From Nanobdellota archaeon (GTDB taxonomy: Archaea; Nanobdellota; Nanobdellia; SCGC-AAA011-G17; VGLX01), in assembly GCA_030691925.1 (NCBI GenBank), contig JAUYDG010000099.1, positions 1-10,362 of the forward strand: 10,362 bases of DNA, given 5' to 3'. Positions 1 through 5,980 of this stretch are shown here, in pieces; positions within the stretch are counted from its first letter, which is position 1, and each line of letters opens with the position of its first letter. The notes beneath the pieces are model-generated. The model was not told where the DNA came from and did not search any database. It worked only from the letters and a program-made list of their open reading frames with translations. Position numbers and translations under genes: made by a program.

Positions 1-217
1 CTGTAGCATACTGATCCAAGCTTTTTTTTGTATCGTCCACTCCTTCTTTGAGAGCTTTGTCAGTCCACTGCTTGTCGCCTTTCTCGTACTGCACGATTGC
101 ATCATTGATCTTCGAGTCCACCCATCTTTTTGAGTAGTCCGCAACATAGCTTCCTCCTGTATATAGAAAAACCGCAGCAACCCCGGTGCAGAGTGCCGTT
201 TTTATCGATCTTTTCAT
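1..217 (-). CDS. Membrane-anchored or exported protein, N-terminal part (cut by left edge)
   Basis: Reading leftward from ATG at 217 the frame stays open for 72 codons to the window edge, so only the N-terminus is seen. It begins MKRSIKTALCTGVAAVFLYT: two or three basic residues, then a hydrophobic stretch at about residues 8-26, which fits a signal peptide or an N-terminal membrane anchor. The rest (ADYSKRWVDSKINDAIVQYE and on) is highly charged and looks helical, with no recognisable domain. A GAGGAAAGG stretch lies just upstream of the ATG as a possible ribosome binding site, and a TATA-like box lies about 41 bases upstream. In many archaea the translation factor gene infB follows ndk; this protein does not look like IF2. 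Function unknown. The start is well supported; anything beyond an exported or anchored protein is not. Confidence 0.7.
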   Translation of the reverse strand, partial: MKRSIKTALCTGVAAVFLYTGGSYVADYSKRWVDSKINDAIVQYEKGDKQWTDKALKEGVDDTKKSLDQYAT

Positions 218-253
218 TAGCCTTTCCTCTTTGATAAGGAGGATTTCTTCTAA

Positions 254-263
254 GTTTAAAAAT
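254..263 (-). promoter_or_regulatory. TATA-like box for the left-edge gene
   Basis: On the minus strand this reads ATTTTTAAAC, a fair archaeal TATA box. It is centred about 41 bases upstream of the ATG at 217, so a start about 26 bases downstream would leave a leader of roughly 15 bases containing the GAGG motif. Seen by eye only. Confidence 0.35.
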
Positions 264-268
264 GTTTC

Positions 269-308
269 TAAAAAATGACAAAAATAAGACTAGATGACAA
301 ATCTTATT
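269..308 (-). terminator. Probable terminator downstream of ndk
   Basis: On the minus strand a 7-bp A/T-rich stem (AATAAGA / TCTTATT, at 302-308 and 283-289) with a 12-base loop is followed by the T-rich tract TTTTTGTCATTTTTTAG. It begins about 35 bases after the ndk stop codon. Archaeal termination relies mainly on T tracts, so the T run is the stronger evidence and the weak stem may be incidental. Confidence 0.4.
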
Positions 309-343
309 AGACCTTTACATATTTGTGTAGAAAAAATAAAATT

Positions 344-823
344 TTAGAAGACGTGCTCTTCATGGGCTGTCTTATAATCATAAATCTCTTCAGGCTTGAA
401 CCATAGGTTGATTTCTATTGCGGCTTCCTCTGATGTTCCGGATGCGTGAATAAGATTCTTGATAGTTATACCTTTCTTATCCGCATAATCATATGACACG
501 TGCGCAAAGTCAGCCCTTATAGTACCGATTTCAGCACTCTTAGGCTCTGTTGAGCCAACTATCTTCCTGACAATCTCCACTGCGTGTATCCCTTCAATCA
601 CCATTGCGACTACCGGTCCAGAGGTTATGAACTCTTCCAAATTCTTGTAGAAACCCTTCTTAACATGCGCAGAATAATGCTTCTTGGCAAAGTTCTTGTC
701 TATCCAAACCATCTTCATCCCTACAAGCTTAAGGCCCCTCTGCTCAAACCTTTTCAATATTTCCCCGATTAACCCGCGCTTTACCCCGTCAGGCTTTATC
801 AGCACTAATGTTTTTTCAATCAT
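344..823 (-). CDS. ndk: Nucleoside diphosphate kinase
   Basis: This cytosolic enzyme moves the gamma phosphate of ATP onto other nucleoside diphosphates through a phosphohistidine intermediate. The 159-residue product begins MIEKTLVLIKPDGVKRGLIG, the usual family N-terminus. Family positions visible are Lys10, Tyr50, Arg86, Thr92 (STEP), Arg103 (GTIRADFA), Asn123 and the catalytic His126 in NLIHASGTSEEA. The canonical motif is NxxHGSDSxxxA; here Asp is replaced by Gly, and about 10 extra residues lie between Arg103 and Asn123. An in-frame ATG at 877 would add 18 residues, but it lies upstream of the TATA box at 849-857, and family homology begins at the second Met, so 823 is the better start. 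In archaea ndk usually follows L24e directly; here a transporter on the other strand separates them. Confidence 0.95.
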   Translation of the reverse strand: MIEKTLVLIKPDGVKRGLIGEILKRFEQRGLKLVGMKMVWIDKNFAKKHYSAHVKKGFYKNLEEFITSGPVVAMVIEGIHAVEIVRKIVGSTEPKSAEIGTIRADFAHVSYDYADKKGITIKNLIHASGTSEEAAIEINLWFKPEEIYDYKTAHEEHVF

Positions 824-848
824 TTTAAGAAAACTGTAAAAACCTAAG

Positions 849-857
849 TATTTAAAA
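849..857 (-). promoter_or_regulatory. TATA box of ndk
   Basis: The minus strand reads TTTTAAATA here, preceded by an A-rich stretch that could serve as the BRE. Its centre is about 30 bases upstream of the ATG at 823, predicting a transcript beginning a few bases before the start codon. The box lies inside the longer possible reading frame that starts at 877, which argues against that longer start. Confidence 0.6.
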
Positions 858-877
858 TTTTTTGTTTGGCACCGCAA

Positions 878-1318
878 CCATTTAAGGCACTACTAATAAG
901 TTGTTACAAACCAAAAAGCATATAAACAACCGGGACAACCAGTATTATATTCAATAAAAAAAAATTAACTAAAACCCTCAAAGGGCCGGACAACCTATCT
1001 TACTTCAACCACAAGAGCTGAAGCAAACGACAGGCATGAGACATACAACAATAAAGGGAACAAAATAATAACACACAGCAACAATAAAGTCTCGGAAAAA
1101 CCCGGAATAACACTCAGCCAAAAGCAAGTGTTCACATAAACCCCAAGGCTAAAGTAGTCGGTAGATTGTAAACGCAACAAACGCCTGAAACAAATATCGT
1201 AAAAACCTTTGGAAAACCTCAATACTCCTTATTACAACCACTTTAAAACTGAAAAAAAGTGTTAACATAAATCAGGAATTCTAAATCCTAACCTTAACAA
1301 ACAAATTTTTATGAAAGG
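878..1318. other. Gene-free interval with strong A-over-T strand bias
   Basis: This 440-base stretch lies between divergent ndk and the transporter gene. I can support no intact gene in it. The plus strand is notably A- and C-rich: in 1021-1080 a hand count gives A 33, C 12, G 10, T 5. This resembles the plus-strand coding bias of the genes at the right end of the window. The plus frame at 969-1136 is open for 56 codons but has no start codon. A minus frame at 995-1222 is open from a TTG and gives a Cys/Phe/Leu-rich product, as expected for the antisense of A-rich DNA. It could be a decayed gene, an RNA gene or merely a regulatory spacer. A possible TATA-like ctttaaaact lies at 1241-1250. No tRNA-like or CRISPR-like structure was seen. 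Confidence 0.4.
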
Positions 1319-1320
1319 AT

Positions 1321-1327
1321 GGTGATC
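1321..1327 (+). promoter_or_regulatory. Shine-Dalgarno site that decides the transporter start
   Basis: GGTGATC is complementary to the GATCACC near the conserved 3' end of archaeal 16S rRNA. It sits 3 bases before ATG at 1331, equivalent to about 8 bases from the GGAGG core position. It therefore favours 1331 over the in-frame ATG at 1319, which overlaps the site. The triplets from 1311 also form a five-codon frame, ATG AAA GGA TGG TGA, across the site. Confidence 0.6.
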
Positions 1328-1330
1328 AGT

Positions 1331-3160
1331 ATGTCGTTCTCAACTTTTAATGCAGCATTCCTTGCCCTGCTGACCTTGCTTCTCCTTACGCCAAAGGTAG
1401 GGCAATCGTTCGGTGCAGAAGTGATGTTCCTATACTTGCTCATCTCTACCGCAGCCATGCTCTTTTTGGCTACGAAGAAAATTGACTTGACCAAGCCTGA
1501 AGGGAATATCAGACTATTTCTTTCTTCGATTAAGACTAAGGCTAGCCGCATGCTCCAGAAACTGTTTGCTCCAGCAATCCTTCTGGTCAAAAAGATGATT
1601 GCTCCTGTTATCACCCGGGTTAAGAAGCTGGTCACGCCCTTGATCAAAAAGCTGGAGCCATATATCCTCTTGGTTAAGCTGTTGGTTCTCAGGATTAGAT
1701 TCAAGCTTCTATTACTGAAACTCCATTGGCTAAAATTCATTCTCGGGCATCCGAAATTAGCCCTTTTGATGAAGAAGCTTACCGAAACCCCAAACGACGT
1801 CAAGAAGGGTGTTAAGCTGGCAATATCAAAAAGGGACTACCGCCTGTTTGCCTTGGTGTACTTTGTCCAAGGGATATTAGGATTATCTGGGCTTGCGTTC
1901 ACCCTGTTCCTCGATGGAGTGATGAAATTAAGCGTTGCACAGATAACCACCCTGTTCTCTATCACTACAATACCCTGGGTAATCAAACCACTGTATGGGA
2001 TGATATCTGACAGCTACCCCCTGTTCAAGGGCTTGCGAAGGAAGCCGTACATCATCATCTGTTGTACCCTCGCGTCGATTGGCTGGCTCATCGTTATTAT
2101 GGGCGCTTTCGAAAAATCCTACCTGCTAATCATCCTAGGTATGCTGATGGAAGCAGTCGGGGTTGCAATGACCGATGTTGTTATTGACGGATTAGCAGTA
2201 CAGAAGAGCCCAAATGAAGCTGAAGCAAAGAACATCCAGAACGTCTGCTGGGGCAGTAGGGCTTTTGGCGCACTGATTGCCGGTTTTCTTGGCGGTTGGC
2301 TTCTGCAGCACTTCATCGGATGGCCTTTCAACAACGGTTTCATCAACGTTTTTGCTCTCACCATGTTCCTGCCATTAGTACCGCTAACGACTGCCTTCTT
2401 CGTGGATGAAGAACCGGTAAAAGCAAACGAAAACAAGGGAGGTATTGTACATTCGCTGAAAGTTTTAGGGAACGCTGTCAATACAGAAAAAAGACTCCTG
2501 ATCGCGGCCCTGTTCATCTTTTTGTGGAACATGACCCCCAGTTTCGGCACGCCTTTCTTGCTTTTCATGAAGAAGCAGTTAGGATTCAGTGAGACTTTCA
2601 TCGGCACCCTTTCGACAATTAGTTCTGCTGGCTCACTGTTCGGGATGATGCTATACGGGCTGTACTTCAAAGCAACCGCACTGAAGAGAATCCTGAAATG
2701 GACCATCTGGATTGGAGCTGCCTCGACATTCATGATGTTCTTAGTGATAAACCCGACCTCAGCAATGATTATCTGGCTGGTCAGCGGGGTTATAGGCTAC
2801 ATAGCCTTCATACCCACGATGGCACTTGCTGTAAGAGCTACACCGAAGGATGCCGAAGCAAGCGTCTATGCCCTGCTGATGTCGATAGCTAACCTGGGCG
2901 GGGTGGTGGCTACCTTTACCGGCGGGCAGCTTTACGAGCTCATAGGCATGAAAGCTTTGATTACCCTATCTGCTGTTGCCTGCCTGATACCACTTCTCAT
3001 CCTGAAATACTGGCCTGATAGCGAGAAGGAAGGCGAAGGCAAGAAGATCAACGTGAAAAACTGTGTGGTAAACTCATCGATAGTTGTCCCATTCAGGATG
3101 GCATGGAAGCTGGCATTGCAGCTTTTCGAATGGCTGTTCGGAGTCAAGCTGTCCAGGTAA
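1331..3160 (+). CDS. MFS transporter of the BT1 / folate-biopterin transporter type with N-terminal extension
   Basis: A polytopic membrane protein of 609 residues (613 if started at 1319). From residue about 170 it resembles the BT1 family of the major facilitator superfamily: FVQGILGLSGLAFTLFLDGV, then IPWVIKPLYGMISDSYPLF (residues 214-232), RRKPY (236-240) and the acidic helix TDVVIDGLAV (281-290). These are family hallmarks. Known BT1 members carry folates or pterins in protists, plants and cyanobacteria; many prokaryotic members have no known substrate, so the substrate here is open. The first 160 residues are extra: two hydrophobic helices (about 5-20 and 28-47), then a cationic amphipathic stretch with three 11-residue repeats (80-112). 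The gene stands alone on the plus strand between L24e and ndk and is followed by a strong hairpin terminator. Its codons are less A/C-biased than those of the right-end genes. Confidence 0.85.
   Translation: MSFSTFNAAFLALLTLLLLTPKVGQSFGAEVMFLYLLISTAAMLFLATKKIDLTKPEGNIRLFLSSIKTKASRMLQKLFAPAILLVKKMIAPVITRVKKLVTPLIKKLEPYILLVKLLVLRIRFKLLLLKLHWLKFILGHPKLALLMKKLTETPNDVKKGVKLAISKRDYRLFALVYFVQGILGLSGLAFTLFLDGVMKLSVAQITTLFSITTIPWVIKPLYGMISDSYPLFKGLRRKPYIIICCTLASIGWLIVIMGAFEKSYLLIILGMLMEAVGVAMTDVVIDGLAVQKSPNEAEAKNIQNVCWGSRAFGALIAGFLGGWLLQHFIGWPFNNGFINVFALTMFLPLVPLTTAFFVDEEPVKANENKGGIVHSLKVLGNAVNTEKRLLIAALFIFLWNMTPSFGTPFLLFMKKQLGFSETFIGTLSTISSAGSLFGMMLYGLYFKATALKRILKWTIWIGAASTFMMFLVINPTSAMIIWLVSGVIGYIAFIPTMALAVRATPKDAEASVYALLMSIANLGGVVATFTGGQLYELIGMKALITLSAVACLIPLLILKYWPDSEKEGEGKKINVKNCVVNSSIVVPFRMAWKLALQLFEWLFGVKLSR
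1568..1666 (+). repeat. Three 33-bp (11-residue) tandem repeats in the transporter N-terminus
   Basis: Residues 80-112 of the transporter divide into APAILLVKKMI, APVITRVKKLV and TPLIKKLEPYI. The shared pattern is a small residue, Pro, hydrophobics, then one or two Lys. An 11-residue period is typical of amphipathic helices or right-handed coiled coils lying along a membrane. The repeat is clearer in protein than in DNA, so it is old or kept by selection. Confidence 0.6.
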
Positions 3161-3163
3161 CAG

Positions 3164-3220
3164 AAAAGGGGTGAAGATTTTCCTTTAAGGATTCTTTACC
3201 CCTTTTCTTTTTCTTTATTT
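3164..3220 (+). terminator. Hairpin terminator of the transporter gene
   Basis: AAAAGGGGTGAAGA (3164-3177) pairs with TCTTTACCCCTTTT (3193-3206): 14 pairs with one G-T wobble. The loop can pair further (TCC/GGA). It is followed by a T-rich tail, CTTTTTCTTTATTT. It begins 3 bases after the stop codon. There is no T tract on the other side, so it acts for the plus strand. Such a strong stem is unusual beside the plain T tracts that end other genes in this window. Confidence 0.75.
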
Positions 3221-3269
3221 ATATTGGACATACAATAATATATATGCTAACAACAAAATTGGGGGCTTT

Positions 3270-3281
3270 TACAAAAAAGAA
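3270..3281 (-). terminator. T tract downstream of L24e
   Basis: The minus strand reads TTCTTTTTTGTA immediately after the L24e stop codon, a typical archaeal poly-T terminator without a stem. It would end the S28e-L24e transcript. Confidence 0.4.
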
Positions 3282-3446
3282 TTACTTAACGCCGGTCCAC
3301 TTAAGCTCTCTAGCTTTCCTTCCGAGATTAAGCATGTTTTTTTCGCACTTGCTAGAGCAGAAATGAATAATCTTACCTGTTTTAAAAACAAACATCTTGC
3401 CAGTCCCTTTCTCAATTTTGGTATTACAGAAGCCGCAATTTGCCAT
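3282..3446 (-). CDS. rpl24e: Large ribosomal subunit protein L24e
   Basis: A 54-residue zinc-binding protein of the archaeal/eukaryotic 50S/60S subunit. It begins MANCGFCNTKIEKGTGKMFV. The zinc site is Cys4-x2-Cys7 and Cys30-x3-Cys34 (HFCSSKCEKN), followed by the family's basic helix (LNLGRKARELKW) and a short C-terminus, TGVK. The length is usual for archaeal L24e, so the gene is complete. Its ATG lies 2 bases after the S28e stop codon, so the two are surely co-transcribed, as in other archaea. The gene that normally follows, ndk, lies 2.4 kb further on behind an opposing transporter gene. Confidence 0.95.
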   Translation of the reverse strand: MANCGFCNTKIEKGTGKMFVFKTGKIIHFCSSKCEKNMLNLGRKARELKWTGVK

Positions 3447-3448
3447 GC

Positions 3449-3799
3449 TTACTTCCTGCCGCCACCGTAAATCTTCCTAGCCTCTATTTCCGTCTCTCTT
3501 AGCATAAGAATATCCTTCTCCCTGATAGGGCCTTTTACATTCCTGCTGATTACCTTGCCAACGTCCCTACCTTCAAGAATCTTGCACCTGACCTGCATCA
3601 CTTCACCCCTAGAGCCGGTCCTGCCTACTATCTCCTCAACTTCAGCAGGAAATGCATGGGAAAACATCGTTTTTCCGCCTGTTTCAGCCTCTTCTCTCTT
3701 GAAATCTCTTTTCTTCATCGGGCCTTTTTCAACAGGCTTGGCAGCTGTCTTTTCTGCTGCAGGTGGTACTTTTTCCGCGGGTTTTTGCTCTTCAGCCAT
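3449..3799 (-). CDS. rps28e: Small ribosomal subunit protein S28e with N-terminal extension
   Basis: Residues about 48-116 are a normal S28e, a small OB-fold protein of the archaeal/eukaryotic 30S/40S subunit near the mRNA exit side: AFPAEVEEIVGRTGSRGEVM, then VRCKILEGRDVGKVISRNVK and the C-terminal signature LRETEIEARKI. Family members are usually about 65-75 residues. Here about 47 residues precede the core, rich in Lys, Glu, Ala and Pro (MAEEQKPAEKVPPAAEKTAA and on), probably disordered. An internal Met at residue 45 just before the core could be an alternative start. However, the TATA box and a GAGGAT motif fit the upstream ATG, and the extension keeps an open, codon-like frame, so I keep 3799. 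Co-transcribed with L24e. Confidence 0.93.
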   Translation of the reverse strand: MAEEQKPAEKVPPAAEKTAAKPVEKGPMKKRDFKREEAETGGKTMFSHAFPAEVEEIVGRTGSRGEVMQVRCKILEGRDVGKVISRNVKGPIREKDILMLRETEIEARKIYGGGRK

Positions 3800-3826
3800 T
3801 TTATTTTAATCCTCTCTAATTTCGCT

Positions 3827-3837
3827 TATTTAAAAAG
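3827..3837 (-). promoter_or_regulatory. TATA box of the S28e-L24e unit
   Basis: The minus strand reads CTTTTTAAATA-like sequence (TTTTTAAATA at its core), centred about 32 bases upstream of the S28e ATG. It lies just inside the end of the upstream unknown gene's spacer. S28e-L24e therefore has its own promoter, independent of the unknown gene pair upstream. Confidence 0.55.
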
Positions 3838-3838
3838 G

Positions 3839-4471
3839 TTACGTTTCATAAGTTTTGCTCTTGTCGAGCATATGCTCTTTGGGAATGAACTGCAGATATT
3901 GCATATCACTCTCCTTTAAATCAGTATATTCAACATAAATTCTTACATTCGTAAATTTGAATTGATCAGGAGAAAATTTAGTAACTGGTGAAACCGCGTA
4001 TCCGTTGCAAAAAAACTCTTCCAGCTTTTTTACAGGAATAGAATTTTTCTTAATGGGAAGATCTATTAACAAGCAGTTTTCTGAGCCTATATACTCAGCA
4101 TGGGCATAATCATTAATGTCATGAACAGGGGTGATATTATCATGAAAACTTTTCACAACTTTTTCGCCTAGAGACTCCAGCATCCTTAAAGATAAAGATG
4201 GCGGTTTTTGCAACAACTGCAACGAACCATTGGCAGAAGGATTAGTTCTTGGTGTATAGACCAGCTGGTAACAGTATTCCATATAACCAAAGCCTATTTT
4301 CAAATGGTCTATCTTGCCCTCAAGATCAGCTAACAATTCCAATTGCCTGAATGACACACCGTCTAATATCACCTTGTCAGAATAAACTTGGTTCTTATTC
4401 CTTCCATTAAGCAAACTTTCTGTAGTTTTGTCTAAATCCTTCTCCGGAATAAAAGCTTTAGGCAGTTTCAT
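3839..4471 (-). CDS. Unknown protein, second of an overlapping pair
   Basis: A 210-residue protein I do not recognise. It begins MKLPKAFIPEKDLDKTTESL, very like the start of the upstream gene's product (MKIPQLFLPEEAAGQKK), so the two share at least an N-terminal element of the form MK[LI]Px[AL]F[IL]PE. No transmembrane segment, signal peptide or catalytic motif is visible. It has several Cys and His residues but no paired knuckle. The middle is a mixed alpha/beta-looking sequence (KIDHLKIGFGYMEYCYQLVY; AEYIGSENCLLIDLPIKKNS). Its ATG overlaps the upstream stop by 4 bases (ATGA), a sign of translational coupling. It ends 39 bases before S28e. Probably cytosolic; function not assignable. Confidence 0.8.
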   Translation of the reverse strand: MKLPKAFIPEKDLDKTTESLLNGRNKNQVYSDKVILDGVSFRQLELLADLEGKIDHLKIGFGYMEYCYQLVYTPRTNPSANGSLQLLQKPPSLSLRMLESLGEKVVKSFHDNITPVHDINDYAHAEYIGSENCLLIDLPIKKNSIPVKKLEEFFCNGYAVSPVTKFSPDQFKFTNVRIYVEYTDLKESDMQYLQFIPKEHMLDKSKTYET

Positions 4472-4977
4472 CTTTTATAAGTCACTTTCTGGACTGTAAT
4501 CTTATCAAACAGGCTGGGATAGAAATGGTTGACAGCTTTAAGCACTGATTCTGAATCAGGATTGCGTTTTAATACCAGATCGCACGTGAATTCTTTGCTC
4601 TTGCCTTTATTGCAATAGCTTATGATTATGCTTTGAAAACCTTTGTGGTAAAAGCCGATATCATTCGCCAAGCCCATAAGCCCTTTTATCTCCTGGTCAT
4701 GATTGAACCTAGATTTTATCTTTATGTATTTCTTCCTCAAAGCCTCCAGATACTGATTATCATAATAATAAGGATGATGATATTCGCTCCTTATGTAGGT
4801 TATGTATGGAAAATAGCTTATGAAAACTTCCCGATTATCCTTAACCAGTTTCAGCTCAAGCTTGGATATTTTTTTATCCGCATCGATCTTATAGACCTTC
4901 GGCACCTCATTTATGAACGTATCTATTTTTTTTTGCCCTGCAGCCTCTTCCGGTAAGAATAATTGGGGAATTTTCAT
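4468..4977 (-). CDS. Unknown protein, first of an overlapping pair
   Basis: A 169-residue protein of unknown function. The N-terminus MKIPQLFLPEEAAGQKKIDT matches the pattern at the start of the next gene's product. The rest is rich in Lys, Tyr and Ile, with an aromatic cluster (HHPYYYDNQYLEALRKKYIK at about residues 67-86) and alternating beta-like stretches (KEFTCDLVLKRN; ITVQKVTYKR at the C-terminus). No membrane segment or known motif was seen. Its promoter TATA box lies in the 88-base spacer shared with the divergent PHP gene. The ATGA overlap with the next gene suggests the two products are made together and may interact. The common N-terminal signature could be a short helix or a recognition element; this is a guess. 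Confidence 0.8.
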   Translation of the reverse strand: MKIPQLFLPEEAAGQKKIDTFINEVPKVYKIDADKKISKLELKLVKDNREVFISYFPYITYIRSEYHHPYYYDNQYLEALRKKYIKIKSRFNHDQEIKGLMGLANDIGFYHKGFQSIIISYCNKGKSKEFTCDLVLKRNPDSESVLKAVNHFYPSLFDKITVQKVTYKR

Positions 4978-5003
4978 TCGTGTTTGAGATGGTGTTAACC
5001 AGT

Positions 5004-5014
5004 TTTTATAAAAC
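5004..5014 (-). promoter_or_regulatory. TATA box of the unknown gene pair
   Basis: The minus strand reads TTTTATAAAAA, centred about 32 bases upstream of the ATG at 4977. The predicted transcript starts about 6 bases before the ATG. It lies back to back with the PHP promoter. Confidence 0.6.
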
Positions 5015-5032
5015 TTTCTGAAAAAGCAAATT

Positions 5033-5042
5033 GTTTATATAC
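5033..5042 (+). promoter_or_regulatory. TATA box of the PHP gene
   Basis: GTTTATATAC, centred about 28 bases upstream of the ATG at 5066, which predicts a leaderless or nearly leaderless mRNA. No Shine-Dalgarno motif precedes the ATG. Confidence 0.65.
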
Positions 5043-5065
5043 AAGTATAGCATTTTAATGATAAG

Positions 5066-5956
5066 ATGGCAGACAATGTGCAGCTAAAGAAGATGGACAT
5101 GCACGTCCACACCAGGTTCTCAACAGAAGAATCAGACCTGAAAGGCGTTAAGATTAGCATTAGCATGGCAAGTGATCCTGTAGAGCTTTACAAAAAAGCA
5201 AAGACCAAAGGCATGGACTTCGTGACGTTCACAGACCATAATACTATAGACGGCTGCTTATACTTCTTAGAAAAAATGCCAGATGTAAAAGATTTCATCA
5301 TAGGCGAAGAAATAACAGCCCACGATCCGGAATACGGTTTTGTTATACATATAAATGTTTATGATATCACAAAAGCCCAGCATAAGAAAATATCAAGACT
5401 AAAGGATGATTTTTACAAACTAACATCCTACCTGAAGAAACAAAACATATTCTACTGTTACAACCACCCTTACTGGCAGTGCCAGCATGACTACTTAGCC
5501 GCTACTGAAAAACCACAGCAAAGGGTCTACGAAATCGCCAAGCATTTCCCGCTGATAGAAGGCATCAATAGCTTCAGGCTAAAACAACAGAACCAGATGG
5601 CCCGAAAAATGGCAAAAGAGCTGGGAATAACCTCGATAGCTGGAAGCGACAGCCACGGAGGGGGCATAGGGAGAGCCTACACCATGGCAAAGGCTAACAA
5701 TGTAAAAGACTTCCTAAAAGAAATAAAGGAGGGAAGGGCGCAGGTAAGAGGATGGAACTACTCTTTCAAAGGGCTATATGAGGAATGCATGAACATAGCA
5801 TTGACTAACGTGAACAAAGTAAAAGAAGAATACCCCTCAAAAAAATTAAAAGTAATGATGGATCTCTTCGCTAATCCGCTGGCAAAATTTTTCGTAAGAA
5901 GGCACATCAAAAAGAATGTAAGAATACAAAAGAAAGCAATAAAACCATACCAATAA
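5066..5956 (+). CDS. PHP-domain metal-dependent phosphoesterase
   Basis: A 296-residue soluble protein with a PHP (polymerase and histidinol phosphatase) domain, a fold with a cluster of metal ions that cleaves phosphoester bonds. The ligand motifs appear in the proper order: MDMHVHTRFS (His13, His15), FTDHNTIDG (Asp57, His58), IIGEEITAHD (Glu81/Glu82), VIHINVY (His95), YNHPYW (His134), and AGSDSH (Asp195, His197) followed by GGGIGRAYT. This set is intact, so it should be active. Family members include histidinol phosphatases, DNA polymerase-associated domains and the RNase AM/TrpH group; the stand-alone size and GSDSH...GRA ending point loosely to the last kind, but the substrate is not determined. 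Residues about 230-296 form a basic helical tail with no recognised domain. The ATG fits the TATA position. It is convergent with L7Ae across a 22-base spacer. Confidence 0.9.
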   Translation: MADNVQLKKMDMHVHTRFSTEESDLKGVKISISMASDPVELYKKAKTKGMDFVTFTDHNTIDGCLYFLEKMPDVKDFIIGEEITAHDPEYGFVIHINVYDITKAQHKKISRLKDDFYKLTSYLKKQNIFYCYNHPYWQCQHDYLAATEKPQQRVYEIAKHFPLIEGINSFRLKQQNQMARKMAKELGITSIAGSDSHGGGIGRAYTMAKANNVKDFLKEIKEGRAQVRGWNYSFKGLYEECMNIALTNVNKVKEEYPSKKLKVMMDLFANPLAKFFVRRHIKKNVRIQKKAIKPYQ

Positions 5957-5980
5957 AAAAAGAAAGAAACTAATTTTTTT
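5957..5980. terminator. Shared T-tract terminator between PHP and L7Ae genes
   Basis: The short convergent spacer has T7 on the plus strand (5974-5980) for the PHP transcript. On the minus strand it reads GTTTCTTTCTTTTTTT, for the L7Ae transcript. Both genes can use the same 22-base region. Confidence 0.5.

Noticed and set aside
995..1222. Minus-strand open frame of 75 codons from a TTG, with a hydrophobic stretch
   Set aside because: Its Cys/Phe/Leu/Ser-rich product is what the antisense of A-rich DNA gives. The AAGGAG upstream is only 2 bases from the TTG, and no ATG is present.
2119..2733. Long minus-strand open frame opposite the transporter
   Set aside because: It lies wholly inside a well-supported membrane protein gene whose codon pattern explains it; its product has no recognisable motif.
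3244..3366. Plus-strand 40-codon frame from ATG 3244
   Set aside because: It overlaps L24e on the other strand and has no promoter, ribosome site or motif.
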